The notes under the pieces are model-generated. The model worked only from the letters and a program-made list of their open reading frames with translations, was not told the origin of the DNA and made no database searches. Of a DNA stretch of 38,466 nt, positions 23,906 through 32,828 are shown in pieces. Each line of letters starts with the position of its first letter. Positions within the stretch are counted from its first letter, which is position 1. The stretch is from Hyphomicrobiales bacterium (GTDB lineage: Bacteria > Pseudomonadota > Alphaproteobacteria > Rhizobiales > Rhizobiaceae): assembly GCA_900468625.1 (NCBI GenBank), contig UBUL01000052.1, forward strand, positions 1-38,466, read 5' to 3'. The position numbers were made by a program, and so were the translations under genes.

Positions 23906-24433
23906 ATGACCCATATTCCGACACTGACAACGGACCGGCTCCTGCTGCGTGGCCATACGCTTGATGATTTCGACGAGTTTCTCGAGCTATGGAAACATAG
24001 GGACATTGTCCGCTTCATCGGCGGGGAAATGCCGACGCGCGAACAGGTCTGGGCTCGCCTGCTGCGCTATGCCGGCCTGTGGCATCATCTGGGCTTCGGC
24101 TTCTTTGCCGTCCAAGAACGCCAAAGCGGCCGATTGATCGGCGAAGTAGGATTTCTCGATCTGCATCGCGACATGACGCCGATGACGGAAGGTACGCTGG
24201 AAGCCGGCTGGGGCATTACGCCGCCGATGCAGGGCAAGGGCTATGCGACGGAGGCCATGAGCGCGGCGGTCGCCTGGGCGGACAGGCAGTTCGCAGGCCG
24301 GCGCATGACCTGCATCGTGGACCTGGAGAACACACCGTCACTACGGGTCGCGGAAAAGATCGGTTTCCGCCGTATCGGCGAACTCCTGCTGAAGGACAGA
24401 TCCAACGCCATCTTCGAACGTCAGGCGTTGTGA
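23906..24433 (+). CDS. GNAT acetyltransferase, RimJ/RimL type
   Basis: A 175-residue N-acetyltransferase. It begins THIPTLTTDRLLLRGHTLDD, the usual start of this subfamily. The acetyl-CoA site is in WGITPPMQGKGYATEAMSAA and the end NTPSLRVAEKIGFRRIGEL is typical. ATG 23906 is chosen from the family start; a TTG at 23867 overlapping the cupin stop (TTGA) would add 13 residues and gives translational coupling. The acceptor may be an amino acid, antibiotic or protein N-terminus. Confidence 0.85.
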   Translation: MTHIPTLTTDRLLLRGHTLDDFDEFLELWKHRDIVRFIGGEMPTREQVWARLLRYAGLWHHLGFGFFAVQERQSGRLIGEVGFLDLHRDMTPMTEGTLEAGWGITPPMQGKGYATEAMSAAVAWADRQFAGRRMTCIVDLENTPSLRVAEKIGFRRIGELLLKDRSNAIFERQAL

Positions 24434-24444
24434 GGACCAATATC

Positions 24445-24927
24445 ATGCCGGTTTCGCAGGATAGCTTTTCGGTCAAACGTTATGAAGCAAGCGACGCCCA
24501 GGCCACGATCGACATTTTCCTGAGGGCCATTCGCGAGATCGCGTCGAAAGACTATGGCCCGGAGCAGATCGCAGCATGGGCAAAGGTGGAAGATGTCGGC
24601 GTCTGGGCACAATACCGAGCGAGCCGGCCGACCTGGCTTGCGATGGATGGCTCCACGCCCATCGGCTTTGCCGATCTGAAATCGGACGGCTGCCTTGATA
24701 TGATGTTCGTTTCGCCGGACTATCAGGCAAAGGGTGTCGCAAGCCTGTTGCTTTCGACCGTCGAGGCGGCTGCCCAAAAACAAGGCCTTCGGCGGATTTT
24801 TACCGAGGCGAGCCTGACTGCCCGCCCCTTCTTCGAACGCAAGGGCTTTGTCGTCTTGACCGGGCAGCGGATAGAAAAGCGCGGCCAGATTCTATCGAAC
24901 TTTCTGATGGAAAAGGCGATCGGATAA
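24445..24927 (+). CDS. GNAT acetyltransferase, YafP-like
   Basis: A 160-residue acetyltransferase with SVKRYEASDAQATIDIFLRA at the start, LDMMFVSPDYQAKGVASLLL as the acetyl-CoA motif and FTEASLTARPFFERKGFVVL near the end, the pattern of YafP/PhnO-like GNATs. ATG 24445 is used; a GTG at 24430 overlaps the previous stop (GTGA) in the same frame. It is the third gene of the plus-strand insert between ribH and ribE. Confidence 0.83.
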   Translation: MPVSQDSFSVKRYEASDAQATIDIFLRAIREIASKDYGPEQIAAWAKVEDVGVWAQYRASRPTWLAMDGSTPIGFADLKSDGCLDMMFVSPDYQAKGVASLLLSTVEAAAQKQGLRRIFTEASLTARPFFERKGFVVLTGQRIEKRGQILSNFLMEKAIG

Positions 24928-24934
24928 GCTGCCG

Positions 24935-24952
24935 AGGCGCCGATCGGCGCCT
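24935..24952. terminator. hairpin between the second GNAT gene and ribE
   Basis: A perfect 7-bp GC stem (AGGCGCC / GGCGCCT) with a GATC loop, lying between two convergent genes. It lacks a T-run on either side, so its role as an intrinsic terminator is uncertain. Confidence 0.3.
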
Positions 24953-24975
24953 TCGTCGTGGCAAGCCTATGATGT

Positions 24976-25596
24976 TCAGCCTTCGCGGACGACCGGGAAT
25001 TCCGCCAGGCGAGCGGCGTAGCGCGCCATGGTATCGACTTCGAAATTGACGAAATCGCCGGCCTTGCGCTCGCCCCAGGTCGTCACCTCCAGGGAGTGAC
25101 GGATCAGAAGCACGTCAAATTCCGCACCCTCGACAGCGTTGACCGTCAGCGAGGTGCCGTCGAGAGCAACCGAACCCTTCGGCGCCACGAATCTTGCGAG
25201 GTGTTCCGGCGCGCGCAGGCGGAAGCGCGTGGCCTCGCCCTCTGATGTCACGGATAGGATTTCCGCCTTGCCGTCGATATGGCCGGAGACGATATGGCCG
25301 CCAAGCTCGTCGCCGATCTTGAGGGAACGCTCGAGATTGATCTTGGCTCCCGCTTCCCAGGTACCGATGGTCGTAAGCCGCAGCGCCTCTTCCCACGCCT
25401 CGACCTCGAACCATCGTCCGTTGCTGCCCTGTTCGGGCAGACCGGTCACCGTCAGGCAGACGCCGGCATGAGAGATCGAGGCACCCATGTCGATCGTCGC
25501 CGGATCGTAATTGGTGGCAACGCGCAGCTTGATGCCTTCCTTCATCGGGGAGACGGATTCGACCGTGCCGACATCGGTGACAATTCCCGTAAACAT
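24976..25596 (-). CDS. ribE: riboflavin synthase alpha chain
   Basis: A 206-residue enzyme that dismutates two lumazines to riboflavin. It has two lumazine-binding repeats: MFTGIVTDVGTVESV with SISHAGVCLTVTGL, and LGGHIVSGHIDGKAEI with ALDGTSLTVNAVEG. The ATG at 25596 overlaps the ribD stop (TGATG), which fits coupled translation. An upstream frame extension of nine codons is not conserved. Confidence 0.96.
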   Translation of the reverse strand: MFTGIVTDVGTVESVSPMKEGIKLRVATNYDPATIDMGASISHAGVCLTVTGLPEQGSNGRWFEVEAWEEALRLTTIGTWEAGAKINLERSLKIGDELGGHIVSGHIDGKAEILSVTSEGEATRFRLRAPEHLARFVAPKGSVALDGTSLTVNAVEGAEFDVLLIRHSLEVTTWGERKAGDFVNFEVDTMARYAARLAEFPVVREG

Positions 25597-26705
25597 CAAA
25601 AACCTCTTTCGTATTCGTCGCAAAGATCGTCGCCGAAGCGGCTTTCGCCGACATGCATAAAGTCAGCCGGGATATTGGATTTGAGGACCGGCGATTCAAT
25701 ACCACCCTCGCCGATATCGGCCGGTCCCTGAAACAGCAGGATGCGGTCGACCAGCCCGGCATCGAGGAAACTCTGCGCCGTCCTGGCGCCGCCTTCGACC
25801 AGCAAAGAGGAGATGCCGCGCGTGCCGAGGGCCTCCAGCAACTCTCCCGGCTCGCTCGAATTGGATTGCAGGACCTCGACGCCGGCGGCATCCAAGGCAG
25901 CACGGCGTGCAAGGAAGGCCGCATCGACGACGCCGTCAAAGGACGGCGGATGGCCGGCAACCGCAATGACCGGATACTTCCGCGCGGTCTGCACCAGCTT
26001 GCTGCCAAGGGGGAGCCGCAATTGCTCGTCGATGACGATGCGCAGCGGAGAGCGATCCTCCAGGCCTGGAAGCCTGCAGGTCAATTCGGGATCGTCTGAT
26101 ATCGCCGTACCAATGCCGACCAATATGGCGTCGCTTTCGGCGCGCAGCATCTGCACCTGTGCCCGCGAGACGTCGCCTGTGATGCGAACCTGGCCCTCGC
26201 CTGCCTTTCCGATCATTCCATCGGCGGAAACAGCAAGCTTGAGAGTCACATAGGGCCGGTTTCTCGTCTGACGCATGAGATAACCCGCGAGAGATCGCCT
26301 GCCCTCCGTTTCCAGAACACCGGTATCGACCTCAATGCCGGCCTCGCGCAGCATGGTGATGCCGCGCCCGGAGACGCGTTGGTCGGGATCTGTGACGCTG
26401 ATGACGACGCGTGCCACGCCGTAACCGATCAGCGCCTCAGCGCAGGGCGGCGTCTTGCCATAGTGAGAACAGGGCTCGAGCGTCACGTAGGCGGTGGCGC
26501 CTCTGGCCGCCTCGCCCGCTTCCGCCAGAGCCTGTGGCTCAGCATGCGGCCGCCCGCCAAGGGCGGTTACGCCGCTGCCAAGAACGACACCGTCCTTGAC
26601 GATGAGGCAGCCGACGGACGGATTGGTGGAGGTCTGTCCCAGGTGCTGACGAGACAGACGAATGGCCGCGGCCATGAAACGCTCGTCTTCGGGCCGTAGC
26701 GCCAT
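25596..26705 (-). CDS. ribD: bifunctional riboflavin deaminase/reductase RibD
   Basis: A 369-residue protein with an N-terminal deaminase (zinc ligands HAEPQAL and PCSHYGKTPPCAEAL) and a C-terminal reductase (RPYVTLKLAVSADGMIG, then ISSLLVEGGARTAQSFLDAG). It converts the first pyrimidine intermediate in two steps. ATG 26705 lies two bases past the nrdR stop; a TTG at 26711 in the same frame is an alternative. It overlaps ribE. Confidence 0.95.
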   Translation of the reverse strand: MALRPEDERFMAAAIRLSRQHLGQTSTNPSVGCLIVKDGVVLGSGVTALGGRPHAEPQALAEAGEAARGATAYVTLEPCSHYGKTPPCAEALIGYGVARVVISVTDPDQRVSGRGITMLREAGIEVDTGVLETEGRRSLAGYLMRQTRNRPYVTLKLAVSADGMIGKAGEGQVRITGDVSRAQVQMLRAESDAILVGIGTAISDDPELTCRLPGLEDRSPLRIVIDEQLRLPLGSKLVQTARKYPVIAVAGHPPSFDGVVDAAFLARRAALDAAGVEVLQSNSSEPGELLEALGTRGISSLLVEGGARTAQSFLDAGLVDRILLFQGPADIGEGGIESPVLKSNIPADFMHVGESRFGDDLCDEYERGF

Positions 26706-26707
26706 GA

Positions 26708-27184
26708 TCAAGGGTCCAGCGGATCGCGGGCGATCTTGGCGTTGATCTCGTCGATGACGTGTTCGAAATCCTCCGCATGCGAGAAATCGCGATAGACGGA
26801 GGCATAGCGCACGAAGGCGACATCATCGAGCGTCTTCAGCGCTTCCAGTACCTGAAGGCCGATCTGCTCGGAGCTGATCTCTGTCTCGCCGGAGCTTTCG
26901 AGGCGACGTACGATCCCCGACACGGCCCGTTCGATCCGGTCCCGATCGACCGGGCGCTTGCGCAATGCGATCTCAAAGGAGCGCACCAGTTTGTCGCGAT
27001 CGAACGGCACCTTGCGGCCGGTCTTCTTGATGACCATGAGTTCGCGCAACTGCACGCGCTCGAAGGTGGTGAACCGACCGCCGCAGTCCGGGCAGATACG
27101 CCGCCGGCGGATGGAGGTATTATCCTCCGCCGGGCGCGAATCCTTGACCTGGGTATCTTCCGTACCGCAATAGGGGCAGCGCAT
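26708..27184 (-). CDS. nrdR: transcriptional repressor NrdR
   Basis: A 158-residue repressor of ribonucleotide reductase genes. The zinc ribbon (MRCPYCGTEDTQVKDSRP, RRRRICPDCGGRFTTFERVQ) is followed by the ATP-cone domain (VIKKTGRKVPFDRDKLVRSF, VAFVRYASVYRDF). It starts 9 bp past glyA and continues into ribD, the standard rhizobial glyA-nrdR-ribD order. Confidence 0.97.
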   Translation of the reverse strand: MRCPYCGTEDTQVKDSRPAEDNTSIRRRRICPDCGGRFTTFERVQLRELMVIKKTGRKVPFDRDKLVRSFEIALRKRPVDRDRIERAVSGIVRRLESSGETEISSEQIGLQVLEALKTLDDVAFVRYASVYRDFSHAEDFEHVIDEINAKIARDPLDP

Positions 27185-27193
27185 GCGCCCTCC

Positions 27194-28492
27194 TTAGCCC
27201 ATATAGCCGTACATCGGGAAGCGATCGGTAAGCTTCACCACTTTTTCCCGCACGGCAGCCTCGACGGCGGCATTGCCTTCGTCGGAATTGGCGACCTTCA
27301 GGCCATCGAGCACTTCGATGATCAGATTGCCGATTTCGCGGAACTCAGCTTCCTTGAAGCCGCGTGTCGTGCCGGCGGGCGTGCCGAGGCGAACGCCCGA
27401 GGTGACGAAGGGCTTTTCAGGGTCGAACGGAATGCCGTTCTTGTTGCAGGTGACGTAGGCGCGGCCGAGGGCGGCTTCCGCGCGCTTGCCGGTGGCATTC
27501 TTCTTGCGCAGGTCAACCAGCATCAGATGGTTGTCCGTGCCGCCGGAGACGACATCGACACCGCCTGATATCAGCGTTTCGGCAAGCGCCTTGGCGTTCT
27601 TGACGATCTGGGCCGCATAGTCTTTGAACCCGGGCTGCAGCGCTTCACCGAGCGCAACCGCCTTGGCGGCGATGACGTGCATCAGCGGGCCACCCTGAAG
27701 ACCGGGGAAGACGGCCGAGTTGAACTTCTTGGCCAGATCCTCGTCATTGGTGAGGATCATGCCGCCGCGCGGGCCGCGCAGCGACTTGTGGGTGGTCGTG
27801 GTGGCGACGTGGCAATGCGGGAACGGCGACGGATGCTGTCCACCGGCAACCAGGCCGGCAATGTGGGCCATGTCAACCATCAGATAGGCGCCGACACTGT
27901 CGGCAATCTCGCGGAAGCGCTTCCAATCCCAGATGCGGGAATAGGCCGTGCCGCCGGCGATGATCAGCTTCGGCTTGTGCTCTTCGGCCTTGCGCTGCAC
28001 TTCGTCCATGTCGAGCAGGTTATCGCCTTCACGCACGCCGTAGGACACGACGTTGAACCACTTGCCGGACATGTTGACCGGCGAACCATGCGTCAGGTGG
28101 CCGCCCGAATTGAGATCGAGACCCATGAAGGTATCACCCGGCTGCAACAGCGCCAGGAAGACGGCCTGGTTCATCTGCGAACCGGAATTCGGCTGAACGT
28201 TGGCGAAATTGACGCCGAACAGCTTCTTGGCGCGCTCGATGGCGAGCTCTTCAGCGATATCGACGAACTGGCAGCCGCCGTAATAGCGCTTGCCCGGATA
28301 GCCCTCGGCATATTTGTTCGTCATGATCGAGCCCTGCGCTTCCAGCACGGCGCGCGAAACGATGTTTTCCGAGGCGATCAGCTCGATTTCGTGCCGCTGA
28401 CGACCGAGCTCCTTGCCGATCGCACCAAAGATTTCCGGATCGGTATCGGCAAGCGAGCGATTGAAGAAGGGTTCGGTGGATGCATTGGTCAT
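27194..28492 (-). CDS. glyA: serine hydroxymethyltransferase
   Basis: A 432-residue PLP enzyme making glycine and methylene-THF from serine. The PLP lysine is in VATTTTHKSLRGPRGG. IELIASENIVSRAVLEAQGS and NKYAEGYPGKRYYGGCQ are diagnostic. ATG 28492 (MTNASTEPFFNRSLADTD) is chosen because AGGAG lies about 8 bases upstream and it matches family length; the longer frame upstream is not conserved. It heads glyA-nrdR-ribD-ribE. Confidence 0.97.
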   Translation of the reverse strand: MTNASTEPFFNRSLADTDPEIFGAIGKELGRQRHEIELIASENIVSRAVLEAQGSIMTNKYAEGYPGKRYYGGCQFVDIAEELAIERAKKLFGVNFANVQPNSGSQMNQAVFLALLQPGDTFMGLDLNSGGHLTHGSPVNMSGKWFNVVSYGVREGDNLLDMDEVQRKAEEHKPKLIIAGGTAYSRIWDWKRFREIADSVGAYLMVDMAHIAGLVAGGQHPSPFPHCHVATTTTHKSLRGPRGGMILTNDEDLAKKFNSAVFPGLQGGPLMHVIAAKAVALGEALQPGFKDYAAQIVKNAKALAETLISGGVDVVSGGTDNHLMLVDLRKKNATGKRAEAALGRAYVTCNKNGIPFDPEKPFVTSGVRLGTPAGTTRGFKEAEFREIGNLIIEVLDGLKVANSDEGNAAVEAAVREKVVKLTDRFPMYGYMG

Positions 28493-28616
28493 CGTAGAAG
28501 CTCCTGAACGGGCCGGAACGGCAATGCAGACGGTATTAGCGTCAGGGTCGCCCGAGAGCAATACGAGCAGCGACATTTGCTGAGCATTCTACGCAGAGCG
28601 GCGCCGCCCAATGAAA

Positions 28617-28640
28617 AAGCCGCATCCAGGGACGCGGCTT
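28617..28640 (-). terminator. intrinsic terminator of ldtP
   Basis: A 7-bp stem (AAGCCGC / GCGGCTT) with a 10-base loop; on the minus strand it is followed by TTTTTC. It lies 28 bp past the ldtP stop at 28668. Confidence 0.7.
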
Positions 28641-28667
28641 CCATAAGAATTGCAATCAGGCGGCCGA

Positions 28668-29981
28668 TTATTGAACCGGCTGCTCCATGCCCTGGGTCGT
28701 ATTGAGTGCCAGCTGCGAGTTGCCGTCGAGATTATAGATGTCGTCGCGGAACTGGACGATGCCGTCGCGGGCGCTCCATGCCGAAATATAGACGAAATAG
28801 ACAGGCACTTCCGACGCCAGGGTGATCGGCGTGTTGACGCGGGTGGAGATGACCTGCTCGATGTGCTGGCGCGGCCAGCCGGGCGTTTCGGCCAGCAGCC
28901 AGGTCGCCAGGTCGCGCACGTTCTGAACGCGCACACAGCCGGAGCTGTCGAAGCGCATCAGCTTGTTGAACAGGCCCTGCTCGGGCGTGTCGTGCATGTA
29001 TTCGTTGTTGGGGTTGTGGAAGTTGATCTTCGTGGACGCCATGGCGTTGGTCTTGCCCGGGTCCTGACGGAACATCAGATCCGGCGCCTTGTCCGAATTC
29101 CAGTCGATCGTCTCGGGCGCTACTTCCTGACCCTTGCCATCGATAAGGCGAATGTTGCTCCTCGTCAGATAGGTCGGGTCCTTGCGCATCAAGGGCACGA
29201 TGTCCTTGACGACGATGGAGCGCGGCGCCGTCCAGTACGGGTTGAGGATGACCTCGTAGATCTTCGAATTGATGATATGCGTCGGCCGTGATTCCCGGCC
29301 GACGATCGCCTGGTGGCGCAGCGCCACCTGACCATCCTCGACGGCTTCGACACGTGTCGCCGGGATATTGACCATGACGTGACGGCGGCCGAGGTCGGAT
29401 GGGAACGTCTGTAGGCGAACAAGATTGGTGTTCAGCTGCTGCAGGCGGACATTGGCGGGGATATTCATCGCCTTCAGCGTGAAATCGCCCATGACGCCAT
29501 CTGCCGGCAGTCCATGACGGGCCTGGAAACGCTTGACCGCACCGTCGACATAGGAGTCGAAGGCAGAGGAGATGCCAGCCTCGCGCGGCAGGTCGCCGGT
29601 AATCATCAAATGCTGGCGTAGCGACTGTACGGCCGGGTCGGTCGCGCCGAGCTGCAGCGGCTGCTGGCTTGTCGGATTGATCTGCGGCCATCCGCCGCTG
29701 GCGACGATGTTCTGATATTGCGCGATCGCCTGCTGAATATTCGGTACGGAATCCGGTCCGAGGATTGGCGCGTTCGACTGGACAGCGGCGGCGGTGCGCG
29801 CCGCAGCCTTCGCGTCGAACTGGTCGTCCCAATTGCCGCGGGAACGGTCGTTGATGAGCGCCTCAAGCGGAGTTGCATTTTGCGCGAGAGCCGGAGCGGC
29901 CAATGCGGCAGCGCCAAGAGTTGCAGCCGACCGCAGGAAAGAGCGGCGCGAAAAGGATTCAATTCCGTTTTTCTTCGACAT
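28668..29981 (-). CDS. ldtP: L,D-transpeptidase with peptidoglycan-binding domain
   Basis: A 437-residue murein cross-linking enzyme. The N-terminus is a twin-arginine-type signal (SRRSFLRSAATLGAAALAAP, RR at 12-13). A peptidoglycan-binding helix bundle lies near residues 115-175 (GAVKRFQARHGLPADGVMGD) and the YkuD domain at about 200-370, with H330 (EYMHDTP) and catalytic C349 (FDSSGCVRVQN). It forms 3-3 cross-links or attaches proteins. The twin-arginine motif implies folded export. ATG 29981 is chosen because the signal follows; the open frame upstream adds non-signal residues. Its neighbour ldtR is the likely regulator, as known for the Liberibacter pair. Confidence 0.9.
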   Translation of the reverse strand: MSKKNGIESFSRRSFLRSAATLGAAALAAPALAQNATPLEALINDRSRGNWDDQFDAKAAARTAAAVQSNAPILGPDSVPNIQQAIAQYQNIVASGGWPQINPTSQQPLQLGATDPAVQSLRQHLMITGDLPREAGISSAFDSYVDGAVKRFQARHGLPADGVMGDFTLKAMNIPANVRLQQLNTNLVRLQTFPSDLGRRHVMVNIPATRVEAVEDGQVALRHQAIVGRESRPTHIINSKIYEVILNPYWTAPRSIVVKDIVPLMRKDPTYLTRSNIRLIDGKGQEVAPETIDWNSDKAPDLMFRQDPGKTNAMASTKINFHNPNNEYMHDTPEQGLFNKLMRFDSSGCVRVQNVRDLATWLLAETPGWPRQHIEQVISTRVNTPITLASEVPVYFVYISAWSARDGIVQFRDDIYNLDGNSQLALNTTQGMEQPVQ

Positions 29982-30047
29982 ATCCCAACCGTTCAATGCT
30001 GCGATCCAATCATGCGCAGCCGAGAGAGAAAGCAGTAAATAACGCAA

Positions 30048-30423
30048 GCTCGCGCCAAGTAACGCCGCTCAGTATCGATCCGCACCCTTAAAGCACCACC
30101 AAAAACCTCGCCACGAACCATCACAATATCGCGAAGCCAAGACCTTTGAGCCGAAACATCGAATTTCGAGAACGCCGCTTGCCGTCGATTTCCGCTGTCA
30201 TAGCAATATGGCCAATTCGTGTCTCCCGGCATGAAACTTGCTTTGCCAAGCGGGAGCGTAAGAAACACCAAACTGCTTTTGCTAAAATACAACAGCTGCG
30301 CGTGGTTCATAGCGTGTCTTGAACCCGCGTCAATGGCTTAGCCGTCTTGCAGGTTGTGTATGACGGAAGGTCAGGCCCGGACGTGGCAAAAAGCGCACAA
30401 CGGCGGGGGCTGGCAAAAACGTT
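30048..30423. other. ldtP upstream region, no gene
   Basis: I see no credible gene between the ldtP upstream frame and the ldtR terminator. It should hold the ldtP promoter and, if the Liberibacter model holds, LdtR sites. I cannot point to a specific operator. Confidence 0.5.
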
Positions 30424-30456
30424 CAAGCCGGACACGCAGGGAACGTGTTCGGCTTG
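30424..30456. terminator. terminator after ldtR
   Basis: A 13-bp stem with one mismatched pair (CAAGCCGGACACG / CGTGTTCGGCTTG) and a 7-base loop. On the minus strand TTTTT follows shortly after; a weaker TTTT follows on the plus strand. It is 39 bp past the ldtR stop. Confidence 0.75.
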
Positions 30457-30495
30457 CTTTTACCGGATGGTCTCGCGGCTATCCTTCGCCGCTGC

Positions 30496-31014
30496 TTACA
30501 TGCGATAAGCGATGCTGTCGTTCCAGAAGCGGTCCAGGCGCTGCAGGAGCTTGTTCATCTGGGTGAATTCGTCGGTGCCGATGCCGCCGACCTTGTCGAT
30601 CGAGCCGATGTGGCGCTCGTAGAGCTTGGCGACGGTTTCGGCGATGTCCTGGCCGGTTTCGGTCAGGCTGATGCGGACCGAGCGGCGGTCGATGCGCGAG
30701 CGCTGGTGGTTGATGAAGCCGAGATCGACCAGCTTCTTGACGTTATAGGAAACGTTGGAGCCGAGATAGAAACCGCGGGAGCGCAGCTCGCCGGCCGTCA
30801 GCTCGGAATTGCCGATATTGAAAAGGAGAAGTGCCTGGACGGCATTGACGTCGTCGCGACCCTGGCGGTCGAACTCGTCCTTGATGACATCAAGCAGGCG
30901 GCGGTGCAAACGCTCGACCAAGTGAAGGGATTCCATGTAGAGAGCCCGGATGTCATCAACCTGCTGATCCCGAGCGTTCGCAACTGCCTGCGGCTTGATT
31001 TTCGTGTTCATCAT
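30496..31014 (-). CDS. ldtR: MarR-family regulator LdtR
   Basis: A 172-residue winged-helix regulator of the MarR family. Features are VNAVQALLLFNIGNSELTAG, RGFYLGSNVSYNVKKLVDLG as the recognition helix area, and HQRSRIDRRSVRISLTETGQ as the wing. It matches LdtR described in Liberibacter and Sinorhizobium, which controls an L,D-transpeptidase gene; here that gene is next door at 28668-29981. ATG 31014 has GAGG upstream; the second Met at 31011 is nearly equivalent. Confidence 0.9.
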   Translation of the reverse strand: MMNTKIKPQAVANARDQQVDDIRALYMESLHLVERLHRRLLDVIKDEFDRQGRDDVNAVQALLLFNIGNSELTAGELRSRGFYLGSNVSYNVKKLVDLGFINHQRSRIDRRSVRISLTETGQDIAETVAKLYERHIGSIDKVGGIGTDEFTQMNKLLQRLDRFWNDSIAYRM

Positions 31015-31144
31015 GACTTGGCCTCACTCTGTTTTGTTTGGCGGTGTCGTTTTCTTCCCGCCTTGAGTGAGACCCTATCGAATACACATAAAATTCTACT
31101 TAAACTGCAGGCTTAACAGCACCTTACCAGGAAGTGTTGCTGTC

Positions 31145-31585
31145 TCAGGGTAAATCAACCATTACCTGCTGCTGACGGCGCCTGCGCTTTTCCTGCCATA
31201 ACAGGATGCGGAAAAGGCCATAAATCAAGGCGACGCAGGCATGCAAGATCATGATCAGCGGATTGGATCCGAATATCTCCGGCCAGACCCCGTACATCAA
31301 TCCCTGCCCGCCTGCGGCAAGCACCCACATGACCGGTCCCCAGGAGACGGTGAGCCACAATCCGAGGGCCGCGACGGGAAAGATCACGGCAAGCCCGGCG
31401 CCGGCAACCTTCCAAGGCAGGGCAAGCAAATCGAAGCGTGCATGGCCATCGAGCGAATAGCCGACCAGCATCGCCCAATATTGCAGACCGAGCCAGAAAC
31501 AGCCGATCGCGATCAGCCGCATGAACAGCACGAACAGGATGTCCGTCAGCGTATTCTTGGGTACGGTCGAAGAATCAGGTTCCAT
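31145..31585 (-). CDS. DUF6163 membrane protein
   Basis: A 146-residue inner-membrane protein with about four hydrophobic spans (for example ILFVLFMRLIAIGCFWLGLQ, VAGAGLAVIFPVAALGLWLT, and IMILHACVALIYGLFRILLW). It ends in a Lys/Arg/Gln-rich cytoplasmic tail. I recognise it as the conserved rhizobial DUF6163 type; function unknown. ATG 31585 fits the expected N-terminus (MEPDSSTVPKN); the open frame above it is antisense to hemB. It diverges from hemB. Confidence 0.8.
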   Translation of the reverse strand: MEPDSSTVPKNTLTDILFVLFMRLIAIGCFWLGLQYWAMLVGYSLDGHARFDLLALPWKVAGAGLAVIFPVAALGLWLTVSWGPVMWVLAAGGQGLMYGVWPEIFGSNPLIMILHACVALIYGLFRILLWQEKRRRRQQQVMVDLP

Positions 31586-31727
31586 GCGTGAACAATACGT
31601 AGGAGGCACGTGCCTCGCCAGAATATAATGGCTGCGGCCTTTCGCCTGGTTTTGAATCCTGGGGACTGCGTGATAGGTACGCGGCCTATATGGAGTGCCT
31701 AAATAAATGAAAAAGGATGGCGGCATC

Positions 31728-32741
31728 ATGGAGAACAAGACGCATCTCGTCGACGAGATCACCGGGCATCGCCGCATGCGACGCAACCGCAAGGCCGATT
31801 GGACACGCCGTCTCGTGCAGGAAAACCGGCTGACGGTCGACGATCTGATCTGGCCAATCTTTCTTATTCCCGGCAACGGCATTGTCGAGCCGATCCCTGC
31901 CATGCCCGGCGTCAACCGCATGACAGTGGACAAGGCCGTGGAAGCGGCCAAGGAAGCGGCCGATCTCGGCATCCCTGCGCTCGCGACCTTTCCGAACATC
32001 GAAATGGGGCTGCGCGACGAGACCGGCTCCAACAGCCTCGAAAGAAACAACCTCATCAATCTCGCCAGCGCCGCAATCAAGAAGGCCGTGCCTGAGATCG
32101 GCATCATCACCGATGTCGCGCTCGATCCCTTCACCAGCCACGGCCATGACGGCATCCTGCGCGGCAACGAGATCGTCAACGACGAGACGGTCGAGCAGGT
32201 GGCGCAGGCGGCCGTCTATCAGGCGGATGCGGGGGCCGACATTATCGCACCTTCGGAAATGATGGACGGCCGCATCGGCGCGATCCGCCAGGCGCTCGAC
32301 GCCGCAGGCCACCAGAACGTCGGCATCATGAGCTATGCGACGAAGTTCAGCTCGGCTTTCTACGGTCCCTATCGCGAGGCGATTTCGACCGGCGGCCTGC
32401 TGAAAGGCGACAAGAAGACCTATTACATCGATCCGGCCAACGGCACCGAAGCCGTGCGCGACGCCGCACTCGACGTCGAGGAAGGTGCCGACATGCTGAT
32501 GGTCAAGCCCGGCCTGCCCTATCTCGACATCTGTTGGCGGCTGAAGGAGGCCTTCGGCCTTCCGACCTTCGCCTATCAGGTTTCCGGCGAATACGCGATG
32601 ATCAAGGCTGCCGCCGCCAATGGCTGGATCGACGGCGACAGGGTGATGCTCGAAACGCTGCTCGCCTTCAAGCGCGCCGGATGTGACGGCATCCTCACCT
32701 ATTTCGCGATGGATGTGGCTAAGCATCTGGCGAAGAAATAG
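31728..32741 (+). CDS. hemB: delta-aminolevulinic acid dehydratase
   Basis: A 337-residue enzyme joining two 5-aminolevulinate molecules to porphobilinogen in heme synthesis. Active-site lysines are in MSYATKFSSAFYGPYREA and MVKPGLPYLD. Early segments RRMRRNRKADWTRRLVQE and LIWPIFLIPGNG match. ATG 31728 has AAGGA about 10 bases upstream; ATG 31707 in frame lacks one. Confidence 0.97.
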   Translation: MENKTHLVDEITGHRRMRRNRKADWTRRLVQENRLTVDDLIWPIFLIPGNGIVEPIPAMPGVNRMTVDKAVEAAKEAADLGIPALATFPNIEMGLRDETGSNSLERNNLINLASAAIKKAVPEIGIITDVALDPFTSHGHDGILRGNEIVNDETVEQVAQAAVYQADAGADIIAPSEMMDGRIGAIRQALDAAGHQNVGIMSYATKFSSAFYGPYREAISTGGLLKGDKKTYYIDPANGTEAVRDAALDVEEGADMLMVKPGLPYLDICWRLKEAFGLPTFAYQVSGEYAMIKAAAANGWIDGDRVMLETLLAFKRAGCDGILTYFAMDVAKHLAKK

Positions 32742-32828
32742 CTTCAAGCCACGCGCCGGCGGCCTGCTTATTGCATTTGCAGGCGCCGATACCATATGTT
32801 CGGCAAATGTTTCCCAAGGAGGAAAGCA

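Noticed and set aside
32762..32784. Terminator after hemB
   Set aside because: A 6-bp stem GCCTGC/GCAGGC with an 11-base loop is present but no T-run follows; too weak to call.
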